A stretch of 10,246 nucleotides of DNA from Chthoniobacter sp. (GTDB lineage Bacteria > Verrucomicrobiota > Verrucomicrobiia > Chthoniobacterales > Chthoniobacteraceae), in NCBI GenBank assembly GCA_025351065.1, contig JANXWQ010000617.1, positions 1 to 10,246 on the forward strand, written 5' to 3'. Positions 1-6,684 of this stretch are shown piece by piece. The position numbers were made by a program, and so were the translations under genes. The notes under the pieces were generated by a model. The model was not told where the DNA came from. It saw nothing but the letters and a program-made list of their open reading frames with translations, and did not search any database. How positions within the stretch are numbered: the stretch's first letter is position 1; every line of letters starts with the position of its first letter.

Positions 1-976
1 CGATGTTGCGGTAGCTGCGGTTCGAGCCTTCGTTCGCCAGCATGAAAGTGCAGACGCGCGTGGTGTCGGACTGGAAGGCGAGCACCATCATGTCGCACAG
101 CAGTTTGGCGTGCTCCTCGAAACTCTCGGGGATGCTCTCCGGCACCTCGTAGCCGGCGGCCAGCGACGGGCTCACGCCGGCGACCATTTTTTCCGCCTGC
201 TCCACGCGCCGCTCGATCTCGCGGATGGCGGTGAGATACTCGTCGAGTTTCTGCCGGTCTTGCCCGCCGACTTTGCCGCTGAGGGTCTTCGCGTCTTCGA
301 GGACGAAATCGAGGATACTCTTTTTATAAATCTCGCGCCGGCGCTGGCCCTCGCTGGCCTCCTTCGGCAGGGCGCTGGAAAAAAGCCGCTCGAAGACGAG
401 GCGCGGATTGGTCTCGTGGGTCATGGGCGTGGATTCGCTGCGCCACGAGATGCTGTTGGAATACGCGCACAAATATCCGCTGTCGCATTTGCCGCCCTGG
501 CGGCCCGGCTCCATGCCGAGTTCGAGCGAGGCGAAACGCGTCTCCTTCGCCAGCTTCGCCGCCGCGACCTGGTCGGCGGAAATGCCGACGCGAATCTGCG
601 AGCCTTCGCTTTTCAACGGCTGCGAGCAGGTGAGCCAGCTTCCCGCGGAGCGCGCGTGATCGCCCGCGCCGTCGGCGTTCGCGCGGCCTTTGTCCTGCGC
701 GAGTCCGCTGATCACGAGCAGTTCGCTTTTGTGCGGCGCGAGCGGCTGGAGGATATGCGGGAGGTCGAAGTCCGCGCCGTCGGTGAGCGGCGTCCAGTCG
801 GGCATGTTCACGCCGTTGGGCACAAACATGAAGGCCATGCGCACGGGCGCTTTGCCCGCGCCGATAGCTCCGGCGAGCGCGCGGGCGGGCAGCATGGCGT
901 CGAGCATCGGCAGCGCGATGGCGGCGCCGAGTCCGCGGAGGAAAGTGCGGCGAGGAAGGACGAGTTCGGGTTTCAT
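1..976 (-). CDS. DUF1552 (HXXSHH family) Tat-exported protein, C-terminus beyond the window
   Basis: Translation of the complement gives 325 codons with no stop before the left edge, so the C-terminus is missing. The protein starts MKPELVLPRRTFLRG. The twin arginines R9-R10 followed by TFLRG and a hydrophobic, alanine-rich stretch ending near ALA form a typical Tat signal peptide, so the protein is probably exported folded. Family-typical segments follow: a MAFMFVPNGVNMPDW stretch, a DHARSAGSWLT stretch, SLELGMEPGRQGGKCDSGY, and near the edge MLANEGSNRSYRNI. In DUF1552 proteins that last stretch directly precedes the HxxSHH motif that names the family, so the motif should lie just outside the window. 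The ATG at 974-976 lies 3 bp after the stop of the upstream cytochrome gene, indicating co-transcription; no Shine-Dalgarno is visible. The biochemical function of the family is unknown. It is usually found next to DUF1592-type cytochrome proteins in Planctomycetes and Verrucomicrobia. Confidence 0.93.
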   Translation of the reverse strand, partial: MKPELVLPRRTFLRGLGAAIALPMLDAMLPARALAGAIGAGKAPVRMAFMFVPNGVNMPDWTPLTDGADFDLPHILQPLAPHKSELLVISGLAQDKGRANADGAGDHARSAGSWLTCSQPLKSEGSQIRVGISADQVAAAKLAKETRFASLELGMEPGRQGGKCDSGYLCAYSNSISWRSESTPMTHETNPRLVFERLFSSALPKEASEGQRRREIYKKSILDFVLEDAKTLSGKVGGQDRQKLDEYLTAIREIERRVEQAEKMVAGVSPSLAAGYEVPESIPESFEEHAKLLCDMMVLAFQSDTTRVCTFMLANEGSNRSYRNI

Positions 977-979
977 ATT

Positions 980-3298
980 TCAGTCTTTGGCGATTTCGCG
1001 TTTGCGCTTGAGGAAAGGATCGCTGGTCACGATGCCGGTGACGAGTGCGGAGAAGCGGTTGCCGTCCTTCGCGGCCTGCGCGACCACGGCGTCGCACGCG
1101 CACTTGTCGTAGTACTCGAGCCCGCGCCCGAGGGCGTAGATCATCATTTTCTGGGTCAGGCCGCGGACGAAATTCTTGTTCGACCGCAGCACCTGCTTGA
1201 GTTCGCGCGGGCCGCTGAAGGTGGTGCCGTTGGTCAGTTCGCCGCTGGCGTCGATGGAAAATTTGCCGTCGGTCTCGCGCCATTTTCCGGTCGCGTCGAA
1301 GTTCTCCAGCGCGAAGCCCATCGGGTCCATTTTCGCGTGGCAGCCCGCGCAATCCGCGGCGGCGCGGTGCTGCTCGAAACGCTGGCGGAGCGACGCGGTT
1401 TGATCGACCTGCTTTTGCTCGGTGAGGGGCGGCACGTCGGGCGGCGGCGGCGGCGGCGGCGTGCCGAGGATTTGCTCGAGCACCCATTTGCCACGCAGCA
1501 CCGGCGAGGTGCGCGTGGGCGTGGAGGTGGCGAGCAGCACGCTGCCTTGCGTGAGTACGCCGCCGCGCGGCGAATCCTTCGGCAGCGCCACACGCCGGAA
1601 CTCATCGCCCTTCACGCCATCGATCTCGTACCAGCGTGCGAGCTTCTCATTGAGGAAGGTGAAGTCCGCGTCGATCAACTCGGTAACGGGGCGATTCTCC
1701 TTCATGATCGCCTCGAAGAAGCGCTCGGTCTCCTCCTTCATCGCGCCTTTCAGCGTATCGTCCCATTTCGGAAAAGCGTCGGGATCAATGCCGAGTTCCC
1801 AGATGTTGCGGATTTGCAGCCATTGCCCGGCGAAGCTGTTCACGAAAGCCCGCGCGCGCCAGTCCTGCACCATGCGCGCGATCTGTTTTTCGAGGTTGCC
1901 GTTTGTGCGCAGTTCGCCTTTCGCCGCGAGGGAAAAAAGCTCGCCGTCCGGCATGCTGCTCCACAGAAAATACGACAGCCGCGAGGCGACCTCCCAGTCG
2001 GTGAGTTCGCGGATTTCGCCCGGCTTCACCGCATCGGGATCGAGCTCCCAGCGGAAAAGAAAATGCGGCGAGCAGAGCGCCGCCTGCACCGCGATCTGGA
2101 TGCCTTCGAGAAAGCTGCCGCCGTTTTTCATCGCGAGATCGACGAAGCCCGCGAGCCGTTCCACCTCCGCCGCCTCCACCGGACGCCGGTAGGCGCGCGG
2201 CGCAAACGCGCTGAGAATATCCACCGCGCACGCATGCTCCTGCCCGCGTTCCGGCAGCCGCGTGATGAGCCGCCGGTGGCTCTCCGGCAGCGTCGGCGGC
2301 GGCAGCGCGGGGCCGGTGATTTCGACCTCCTTGACGAAGACATTGCGGTCGCCGCGCAGCTTCGGGTCGGGGTTGTTCTGGTCGTTGTAGTTGTTGAGGT
2401 AGGCGACGGAAATCTTCTGCGCACCGGCTTCGAGCGTCACCTTCACCTCGTAGATTTCGGAGGGCGCGGAGTTCGTCACATGGAATATCTGCACGTCCTT
2501 GCCATTCACGCGCAGCGCGAGTTTCGGCACTTCCGGCCCTGCCAGATCGCCGTAGGCGCGCACGCGGAAGGTGTATTCGCTTTTCAGCGGAGCCTCGAAC
2601 TCAGCCGTGCCTTCGCCTTCGCGATAAAACCCGAGCACACCGGTATCGAGCGCGTTCACCGACGCGTCGTTCGCGGACTCAAAGGCGTTGCCCTTGATCC
2701 GTTTCACGAACGGCTTCGGCACCGCATCGAGCACGACCGCCTTGCGCACGATTTCGCCAGCCGCGCCGATGAGTTTTTCCATCAGCATCGGCGGCAGCGA
2801 GAGCACGTCGCCGATGTTGTCGAAGCCGTAGCCGACCTCGTCGTTGGGAAAATCGACCGGCTCATAATCCACGCCGAGCAGGTCGTGGATGGTGTTGCGG
2901 TACTCCTCCTTGTTCAGCCGGCGGATCGTCACCTTGCCGGGATTTTTGTCCACCTTGCAGTCGGCCTTCGAGAGCTGGCCGTCGATGAAGCGCAGCAAAA
3001 GCTCGCGCTGCTCGTCGCTCGGCTGGGGTTTTTTGCCCGGCGGCATTTCGCCGGACTCGATCTGCTCCGACACCTTTTCCCACACCGCCCGATGCTCCGC
3101 GAGCTGCGGCTGGTCGGCGAACTGCGTGAGGTTCAGGTCGCCCTTGTGCTTCGTCTCGTTGTGGCAGTCGAAGCAGTATTTTTCGAGCACCGGCTTGATG
3201 TGCCCGGCGAGCGTGACCGGCCCGTCCGCGCGCGCCAGCGCCACGCTAGCGGCGAGAGCGGCGAGCGGCGCAAGGGTGCGGATGCGGAAGGCGGTCAT
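980..3298 (-). CDS. Exported planctomycete-type cytochrome c protein (PSCyt1-DUF1587-DUF1595-DUF1592-DUF1588-DUF1585)
   Basis: A 772-residue multidomain protein. Residues 1-24 form a Sec-type signal peptide ending ARA. A cytochrome-like segment follows with the haem-binding motif CFDCH (C42-H46) and a GEMPPGKKPQP stretch. DUF1587 spans about 123-187 (VTIRRLNKEEYRNTIHDLLG). Residues 225-330 look like a beta-sandwich, possibly carbohydrate-binding, module (EYTFRVRAYGD, LRVNGKDVQIF). Then come DUF1595 (about 360-420, FAPRAYRRP), DUF1592 (about 430-560, SRLSYFLWSSMPDGEL), DUF1588 (about 575-675) with a seven-proline run and a second haem motif CAGCH (C650-H654), and DUF1585 (about 685-760, KMMIYALGRGLEYYD). 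This order is the standard one for the family. The two CxxCH motifs suggest a periplasmic or surface electron-transfer role, but the substrate is unknown. A link to polysaccharide use is often suggested and is only inference here. It is the first gene of the pair with the DUF1552 gene. No Shine-Dalgarno precedes the ATG; the start is set by the signal peptide. Confidence 0.95.
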   Translation of the reverse strand: MTAFRIRTLAPLAALAASVALARADGPVTLAGHIKPVLEKYCFDCHNETKHKGDLNLTQFADQPQLAEHRAVWEKVSEQIESGEMPPGKKPQPSDEQRELLLRFIDGQLSKADCKVDKNPGKVTIRRLNKEEYRNTIHDLLGVDYEPVDFPNDEVGYGFDNIGDVLSLPPMLMEKLIGAAGEIVRKAVVLDAVPKPFVKRIKGNAFESANDASVNALDTGVLGFYREGEGTAEFEAPLKSEYTFRVRAYGDLAGPEVPKLALRVNGKDVQIFHVTNSAPSEIYEVKVTLEAGAQKISVAYLNNYNDQNNPDPKLRGDRNVFVKEVEITGPALPPPTLPESHRRLITRLPERGQEHACAVDILSAFAPRAYRRPVEAAEVERLAGFVDLAMKNGGSFLEGIQIAVQAALCSPHFLFRWELDPDAVKPGEIRELTDWEVASRLSYFLWSSMPDGELFSLAAKGELRTNGNLEKQIARMVQDWRARAFVNSFAGQWLQIRNIWELGIDPDAFPKWDDTLKGAMKEETERFFEAIMKENRPVTELIDADFTFLNEKLARWYEIDGVKGDEFRRVALPKDSPRGGVLTQGSVLLATSTPTRTSPVLRGKWVLEQILGTPPPPPPPDVPPLTEQKQVDQTASLRQRFEQHRAAADCAGCHAKMDPMGFALENFDATGKWRETDGKFSIDASGELTNGTTFSGPRELKQVLRSNKNFVRGLTQKMMIYALGRGLEYYDKCACDAVVAQAAKDGNRFSALVTGIVTSDPFLKRKREIAKD

Positions 3299-3376
3299 CG
3301 GTCGATAGGTAATCGAAGAACACCGGGAGCGTTAGATTGATTCAGGGAAATTGATACGTGTGCGGATGAATTTGCC
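3299..3376 (-). promoter_or_regulatory. Leader and probable promoter region of the cytochrome/DUF1552 operon
   Basis: This 78-bp stretch between the inverted repeat and the ATG of the cytochrome gene is visibly richer in A and T than the surrounding genes, as expected for a promoter. I could not place a convincing -35/-10 pair. A short dyad, TCGAT-N5-ATCGA at 3302-3316, sits just upstream of the start codon and could be an operator or chance. The upstream miaE gene ends only about 140 bp away on the same strand, so readthrough from the secretion operon is also possible. Confidence 0.4.
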
Positions 3377-3436
3377 GCGTGGCGTGGACGCCCTCGTCCG
3401 GCGGTACAGTCGCGGACGAGGGCGTCCGCGCCACGC
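3377..3436. repeat. Long inverted repeat (24-bp arms, 12-bp loop)
   Basis: The left arm (3377-3400) and right arm (3413-3436) are complementary at 23 of 24 positions. The single exception, T3385 opposite G3428, would be a G-U wobble in RNA transcribed from the plus strand and an A-C mismatch in RNA from the minus strand. The arms contain GGACGCCCTCGTCC and its complement. The structure lies 4 bp after the miaE stop codon. On the minus strand no T-run follows it, so it is not a canonical intrinsic terminator, although such a stem could protect or end the secretion-operon mRNA. Its high GC content, intergenic location and near-perfect symmetry resemble dispersed palindromic repeats of the REP or small-MITE kind. 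Whether other copies exist cannot be seen in this window. Confidence 0.85.
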
Positions 3437-3440
3437 CGCG

Positions 3441-4013
3441 TCAATGCAGCATCGGCCGCGGGTTCGGCTCGTGGATGAGTTGCGCGTCGAGGTCGAGGAA
3501 ATGGTCGAGCCGGCGGGCGGCCGCCTCTTCGTCGATGTGCCGGGCCATGAGGAGATACGTGGCGTAGTGGTTGCCTTCGCTTTCAACGAGGCTGGCGTAG
3601 AAATCGGCCAGCGCCGGGTCGAGGTCGCGGACGCCGGTGGCGAGGATTTGGAATTTCTCGCAGCTCCGGCCCTCGATGAGCGCGAGGACGGTGAGGTGGT
3701 CGATGACCTGCTCGGCGCGGCCTTTGCGCACGGCCTGCATCAGGCCACGGATCCACGGGCTGCGCTGCGGATTGGTGAACGGAATGCCGCGCTCGCGGAG
3801 CAGGCCGAGCACGAGGTCGAAGTGCTGGAGTTCCTCGATGGCGATGGCGTTCAGTTCGCGCAGACGGTGGTGCAGCTCGGAGTACTTTTCGAGGTTGAGC
3901 GCAGAGGTCGCGGCTTTGCGTTCGAGGTGCGCGTGATCCACGAGCACGGCCGCGAGGTTGGCGCGGATTTTCGGCAGCCAGTCGTCCGGGAGTTTGGCGC
4001 GCCAGAGGAGCAT
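3441..4013 (-). CDS. miaE: tRNA 2-methylthio-N6-isopentenyladenosine(37) hydroxylase MiaE
   Basis: A 190-residue protein matching the short form of MiaE. MiaE is a non-haem diiron monooxygenase that uses O2 to hydroxylate the isopentenyl group of ms2i6A37 in tRNAs reading UNN codons. The four-helix-bundle ligand pattern is visible: E31 in LERKAA, E61 and H64 in EELQHF, E114 in IEGRSCEKF, and E146 and H149 in ESEGNHY. SPWIRGL at 85-91 also fits the family. Length is near that of Pseudomonas-type MiaE. The ATG at 4011-4013 lies 15 bp after the gspM stop, so the gene is probably the last one of the secretion operon, though it has no functional link to secretion. No clear Shine-Dalgarno is present. 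The inverted repeat at 3377-3436 follows its stop immediately. Function should depend on MiaA and MiaB made elsewhere in the genome; neither is in the window. Confidence 0.92.
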   Translation of the reverse strand: MLLWRAKLPDDWLPKIRANLAAVLVDHAHLERKAATSALNLEKYSELHHRLRELNAIAIEELQHFDLVLGLLRERGIPFTNPQRSPWIRGLMQAVRKGRAEQVIDHLTVLALIEGRSCEKFQILATGVRDLDPALADFYASLVESEGNHYATYLLMARHIDEEAAARRLDHFLDLDAQLIHEPNPRPMLH

Positions 4014-4028
4014 GGAAAAACCGCGCGC

Positions 4029-4565
4029 CTACTTCGGCGCGTACCAGCGGGCGATCTTGAATTTGCCGCGCATCTTCGTCTGGTCTTCGCCGTCGATTTT
4101 GAGCGAGTCCACGTCGAGCGCGATGAACTGCTCGGGCGCCTGCAACTCGCCGAGGAAGGCGAGCAGCGCGGGCCACTCGCTTTTGGTTTCGATCTCGACC
4201 CCGACGGCGACGTACGGCAGCTCCGGCTTGCGCACGACCTGGCGAATGACCGGACTTTCGATCTGCACGACGTGCTTCTTCGCCAGCTCTTTGACCTGCG
4301 CGAGCAGCTCGCCGCCGGCGCGTTCGTCATTGGCGAGCTTCGGCTGCTTCTCGCGCAGCCACGCCTCGCGCTGCTCGTAGAGCGCCTTCTCGGCGCTGAG
4401 CTCCTGCACTTTCTTGAGCACGCGCGTTTTGGTCGCGAGGTCGGCATTGAGCCGCGCTTTGCTTTTCAAAAAATAGCCGGTGGTGAAAAACGTAACGATG
4501 AGAAACGCGACGCCGCCGACGAGGATCGACAGGGTTTTTTCGCGGGTGGAAAGCTGGCCGCTCAT
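4029..4565 (-). CDS. gspM: Type II secretion GspM/PilO-like inner-membrane protein
   Basis: A 178-residue bitopic protein. A short cytoplasmic N-terminus (MSGQLSTREK) is followed by one membrane helix at about 12-32. Residues 36-75 are charged and probably coiled coil (SKARLNADLATKTRVLKKV). The C-terminal domain, about 95-175, fits the small ferredoxin-like fold of GspM/PilO proteins (YVAVGVEIETKSEWPALLAFL, then FIALDVDSLKI). GspM pairs with GspL in the inner-membrane assembly platform of T2SS. Sequence similarity within the family is low, so the call rests on architecture plus position: it follows gspL with a 4-bp ATGA overlap (4562-4565), as in classical gsp operons. PilO of a type IV pilus system is the alternative name, but the pseudopilin set upstream favours T2SS. 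Confidence 0.82.
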   Translation of the reverse strand: MSGQLSTREKTLSILVGGVAFLIVTFFTTGYFLKSKARLNADLATKTRVLKKVQELSAEKALYEQREAWLREKQPKLANDERAGGELLAQVKELAKKHVVQIESPVIRQVVRKPELPYVAVGVEIETKSEWPALLAFLGELQAPEQFIALDVDSLKIDGEDQTKMRGKFKIARWYAPK

Positions 4566-5782
4566 AGCTTGCCAAAGATGGTGAAGTGCGCGTGCTCGTT
4601 CGGGAGGAGCTTCGGCGGCTGGGCGTCGATGGCGAAGGCGCTCAGCTCCTTCTCGTCCTTAAGCTTGGTGAGAAAGTCGATGGCGAGATTTGCGGACGGC
4701 GCTTCGCCTTCGATGCGCCACTGCTTCGGCTGGAGGACAAAATCGGTGATATGGATTTCTTCCGTGGGCCGGTTTTTGTTGATCTGGAAAAGCAGTTCGC
4801 GGGCGTAGCGGCTCGGGTCGATGGCCGGCGCGAGCGCCTGCGAGCGAGCCTCCTGGGCGATGACGTATTTTTCCACCGGGGCGGCGGCAAGGTATTGCGC
4901 GTCGATCTTGCGGGCCTGCGCTTTCAGCCAGGCGAGGTAGGCAAAGGCGGCGATGATCGCGAGCACGTACACCACGCCGGCGGCGATGAGGCGCTGCCGC
5001 CAGTGCGCGGCGCGGGCGCCGCGTTTTTCGTCGTCGCGCCAGGAGGGCGGCACGAGGTTGACGGCGGGCTCGGGCAGCGCGCCGCCAAAGGCCGCGGGCT
5101 CGACGGGCACTTGGAAAAATTCCTGAAACACCTCGGCGAGCGGCGCACATTCTTCCGCGAGGCAGACGCGGCTGAAGACCACGGGCGCGCCTTCCATTTC
5201 CGCGCCGAGGAGGAGCTGCGGCAGCTCGCTGCGGAGCGCGGCGGCATCGGTCGTGGGCAGCACCTGCGTCCACGCGAGGCGGCTGTTTTCGCAAATGGCG
5301 ACGACGAGCTGGCCCTGCTCGGGATAAACCGCGAGCACCGTCTCGTCCGCCGGACACGCGGCGGCGATGTGCATGGGAAAGGGCGTGATTTTCTCCGGCA
5401 GCCGGTCGCGGTCGCGGAGCGGGCGGCAGAGCGTTTCGATCTGCGAATGCTGCGCGGCGGCGGAGACGAGCGTGGATTCATTTTCGCCGCTCGCGACGAC
5501 CACGAAATCCGACGACACGCCCTCGATGGGAAACGGCAGCGTCTTTTCGAGCTGGAGCTGCACCATGCCGGCCAGCTCGGCGCGATCCGTGGCGGGCAGA
5601 GTCATGCGTTCCAGCAGCACGGCCTGGCAGGGCAGCGCGAGGTGCAGCCGCGTGCCCTCGGGCAGCGCCGCGGCGGCCTCGCCGTGCGTGGCGATTTTCT
5701 GCGCGCTGAGCCCGGCGCGGGTGAGCCGCCAGCCGTCGGCATCGGGGGTGAGAAGCGCGAGAGCCGCGCCGGATTTTTTCAT
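4562..5782 (-). CDS. gspL: Type II secretion GspL-like protein (PilM-like cytoplasmic plus PilN-like periplasmic parts)
   Basis: A 406-residue protein with the layout of GspL. A cytoplasmic actin-like region (about 1-240) contains LPCQAVLLERMTLPATDR and QLQLEKTLPFPIEGVSSDF, typical of PilM/GspL proteins that recruit the secretion ATPase. NLVPPSW at 242-248 resembles the NLLP start of PilN. One membrane helix lies at about 265-287 (LIAAGVVYVLAIIAAFAYLA). The periplasmic domain, about 320-406, has a PilN-like fold (YARELLFQINKNRPTEEIHI, FLTKLKDEKELSAF). The protein thus combines the jobs of separate PilM and PilN in pilus systems and would link GspE in the cytoplasm to GspM and the pseudopilus. 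It overlaps gspK upstream and gspM downstream by 4 bp each (ATGA), implying translational coupling. A weak GGAAAG lies just before the ATG. Confidence 0.87.
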   Translation of the reverse strand: MKKSGAALALLTPDADGWRLTRAGLSAQKIATHGEAAAALPEGTRLHLALPCQAVLLERMTLPATDRAELAGMVQLQLEKTLPFPIEGVSSDFVVVASGENESTLVSAAAQHSQIETLCRPLRDRDRLPEKITPFPMHIAAACPADETVLAVYPEQGQLVVAICENSRLAWTQVLPTTDAAALRSELPQLLLGAEMEGAPVVFSRVCLAEECAPLAEVFQEFFQVPVEPAAFGGALPEPAVNLVPPSWRDDEKRGARAAHWRQRLIAAGVVYVLAIIAAFAYLAWLKAQARKIDAQYLAAAPVEKYVIAQEARSQALAPAIDPSRYARELLFQINKNRPTEEIHITDFVLQPKQWRIEGEAPSANLAIDFLTKLKDEKELSAFAIDAQPPKLLPNEHAHFTIFGKL

Positions 5783-6684
5783 TCTTTCCAGGAAAGGATT
5801 TGGGGATTCGCGCCCGCTTTTCGGGCTACGACTTCGAGTTGTCGATAGGCATTTCCCGAGCGCCCTTCGGCGATGATGTGCATGGTCGGATCCTTGATCG
5901 TGACGAGCCCGCCGAGTTCCTTGAACTGCGCGTCGCCCAGGCCAAGGAAGGTCTGCACGTCTTTCAGGCTCTTGAATTCCGGGTCGTCGATGGTGCCGTC
6001 GAGCCCGTCTTTCCCTTGACGAAATTTTACGAAAGCCGCGATGCGCGACTCGCCGAGCCCCGGCAGCAGCCGCAGGATTTCCACAGGCGCGGCGAGGAGA
6101 TCAATGGGCCCCTGGCTGTCGATGGTGAGGTCGTCTTTCCACCCGGCCTGCGTGACGAGCGGCTCCGCGCCAGCCACGTCGGCGAGTTCGTCCACGCTCT
6201 GCAACTGGCGGTTCGCCGGATGGTAGTCGCCTTCGGCCTCCTGCCCGTTGAGGTGCTTGAGGTCGTCGCCGTCCACGTAGTCGAGCAGGCAGTCCACGAA
6301 AGTCTCGCGCTGCTGGAAATCGAGCCCGCGCAGTTCGAGCCATTGCTTGAGGATGACGAGCTTGCGCGGCTCCTCGCCCACGAGCAGCCAGTTGATATTG
6401 AGCCGCCCGCCCTCGCTGACGATGCGCACTTTGTAGCCGAGGTCGGGCGCGACTTCCTCATCGAGCGCGGGCGTTTTCAGCGAAACCAGCGGATGCAGCG
6501 CGAGCGCGAGGCCGGAGTGGGCCATCGCGCGCGCCTCCACGTCGCGGTTCGCCTCGCCGTGCAGCGCCACCTCGCTCTGGATGACCGCGACCCACGCGAA
6601 AATCGCGCCGGTCAGCAGGATGAGGGCCCACATGACGAGCAGCAGCGCGGAGCCGCGGGCGGTGGCAAAGGCGGTGCGTTTCAT
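5779..6684 (-). CDS. gspK: Type II secretion minor pseudopilin GspK
   Basis: A 301-residue protein, much larger than other pseudopilins, as usual for GspK. The prepilin leader is MKRTAFATARG, cut after G11, followed by a hydrophobic helix SALLLVMWALILLTGAIF. Position +5 of the mature protein is Leu rather than Glu, a known GspK trait linked to its place at the pseudopilus tip. The globular part has the family DYVDGDD acidic stretch (135-141), a probable Ca-binding segment, then two helix-hairpin-helix-like repeats: EILRLLPGLGESRIAAFVKF at about 202-221 and DVQTFLGLGDAQFKELGGL at about 242-260. The C-terminus (MHIIAEGRSGNAYRQLEVVA) matches the family beta-strand end. I chose the ATG at 6682-6684 rather than an in-frame upstream ATG because it gives a proper prepilin leader and a 4-bp overlap with gspJ; the longer form adds 23 arginine-rich residues inside gspJ. 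Confidence 0.92.
   Translation of the reverse strand: MKRTAFATARGSALLLVMWALILLTGAIFAWVAVIQSEVALHGEANRDVEARAMAHSGLALALHPLVSLKTPALDEEVAPDLGYKVRIVSEGGRLNINWLLVGEEPRKLVILKQWLELRGLDFQQRETFVDCLLDYVDGDDLKHLNGQEAEGDYHPANRQLQSVDELADVAGAEPLVTQAGWKDDLTIDSQGPIDLLAAPVEILRLLPGLGESRIAAFVKFRQGKDGLDGTIDDPEFKSLKDVQTFLGLGDAQFKELGGLVTIKDPTMHIIAEGRSGNAYRQLEVVARKAGANPQILSWKE

Noticed and set aside
1440..1460. A GGC/GCC triplet run that looks like a microsatellite.
   Set aside because: It encodes the seven-proline stretch of the DUF1588 part of the cytochrome protein, which is a normal feature of this family.
3302..3316. TCGAT-N5-ATCGA dyad near the cytochrome start as an operator.
   Set aside because: Five-base arms are too short to be significant, and no regulator gene is nearby; noted only within the leader feature.
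110..3340. A 1076-codon open frame on the plus strand.
   Set aside because: It is antisense to two genes with clear family motifs (DUF1552 and the cytochrome protein) and spans both. Its translation is Arg/His/Ala/Val-rich with no recognisable domain, as expected from high third-position GC on the opposite strand.
3377..3443. The inverted repeat as an intrinsic terminator of miaE.
   Set aside because: No T-run follows the stem on the minus strand, and its near-perfect symmetry is better explained by a dispersed palindromic element. A role in transcript ending is not excluded.
3351..4808. A 485-codon plus-strand open frame.
   Set aside because: It lies antisense to miaE, gspM and the end of gspL and has the same low-information composition; no motif or ribosome-binding site supports it.
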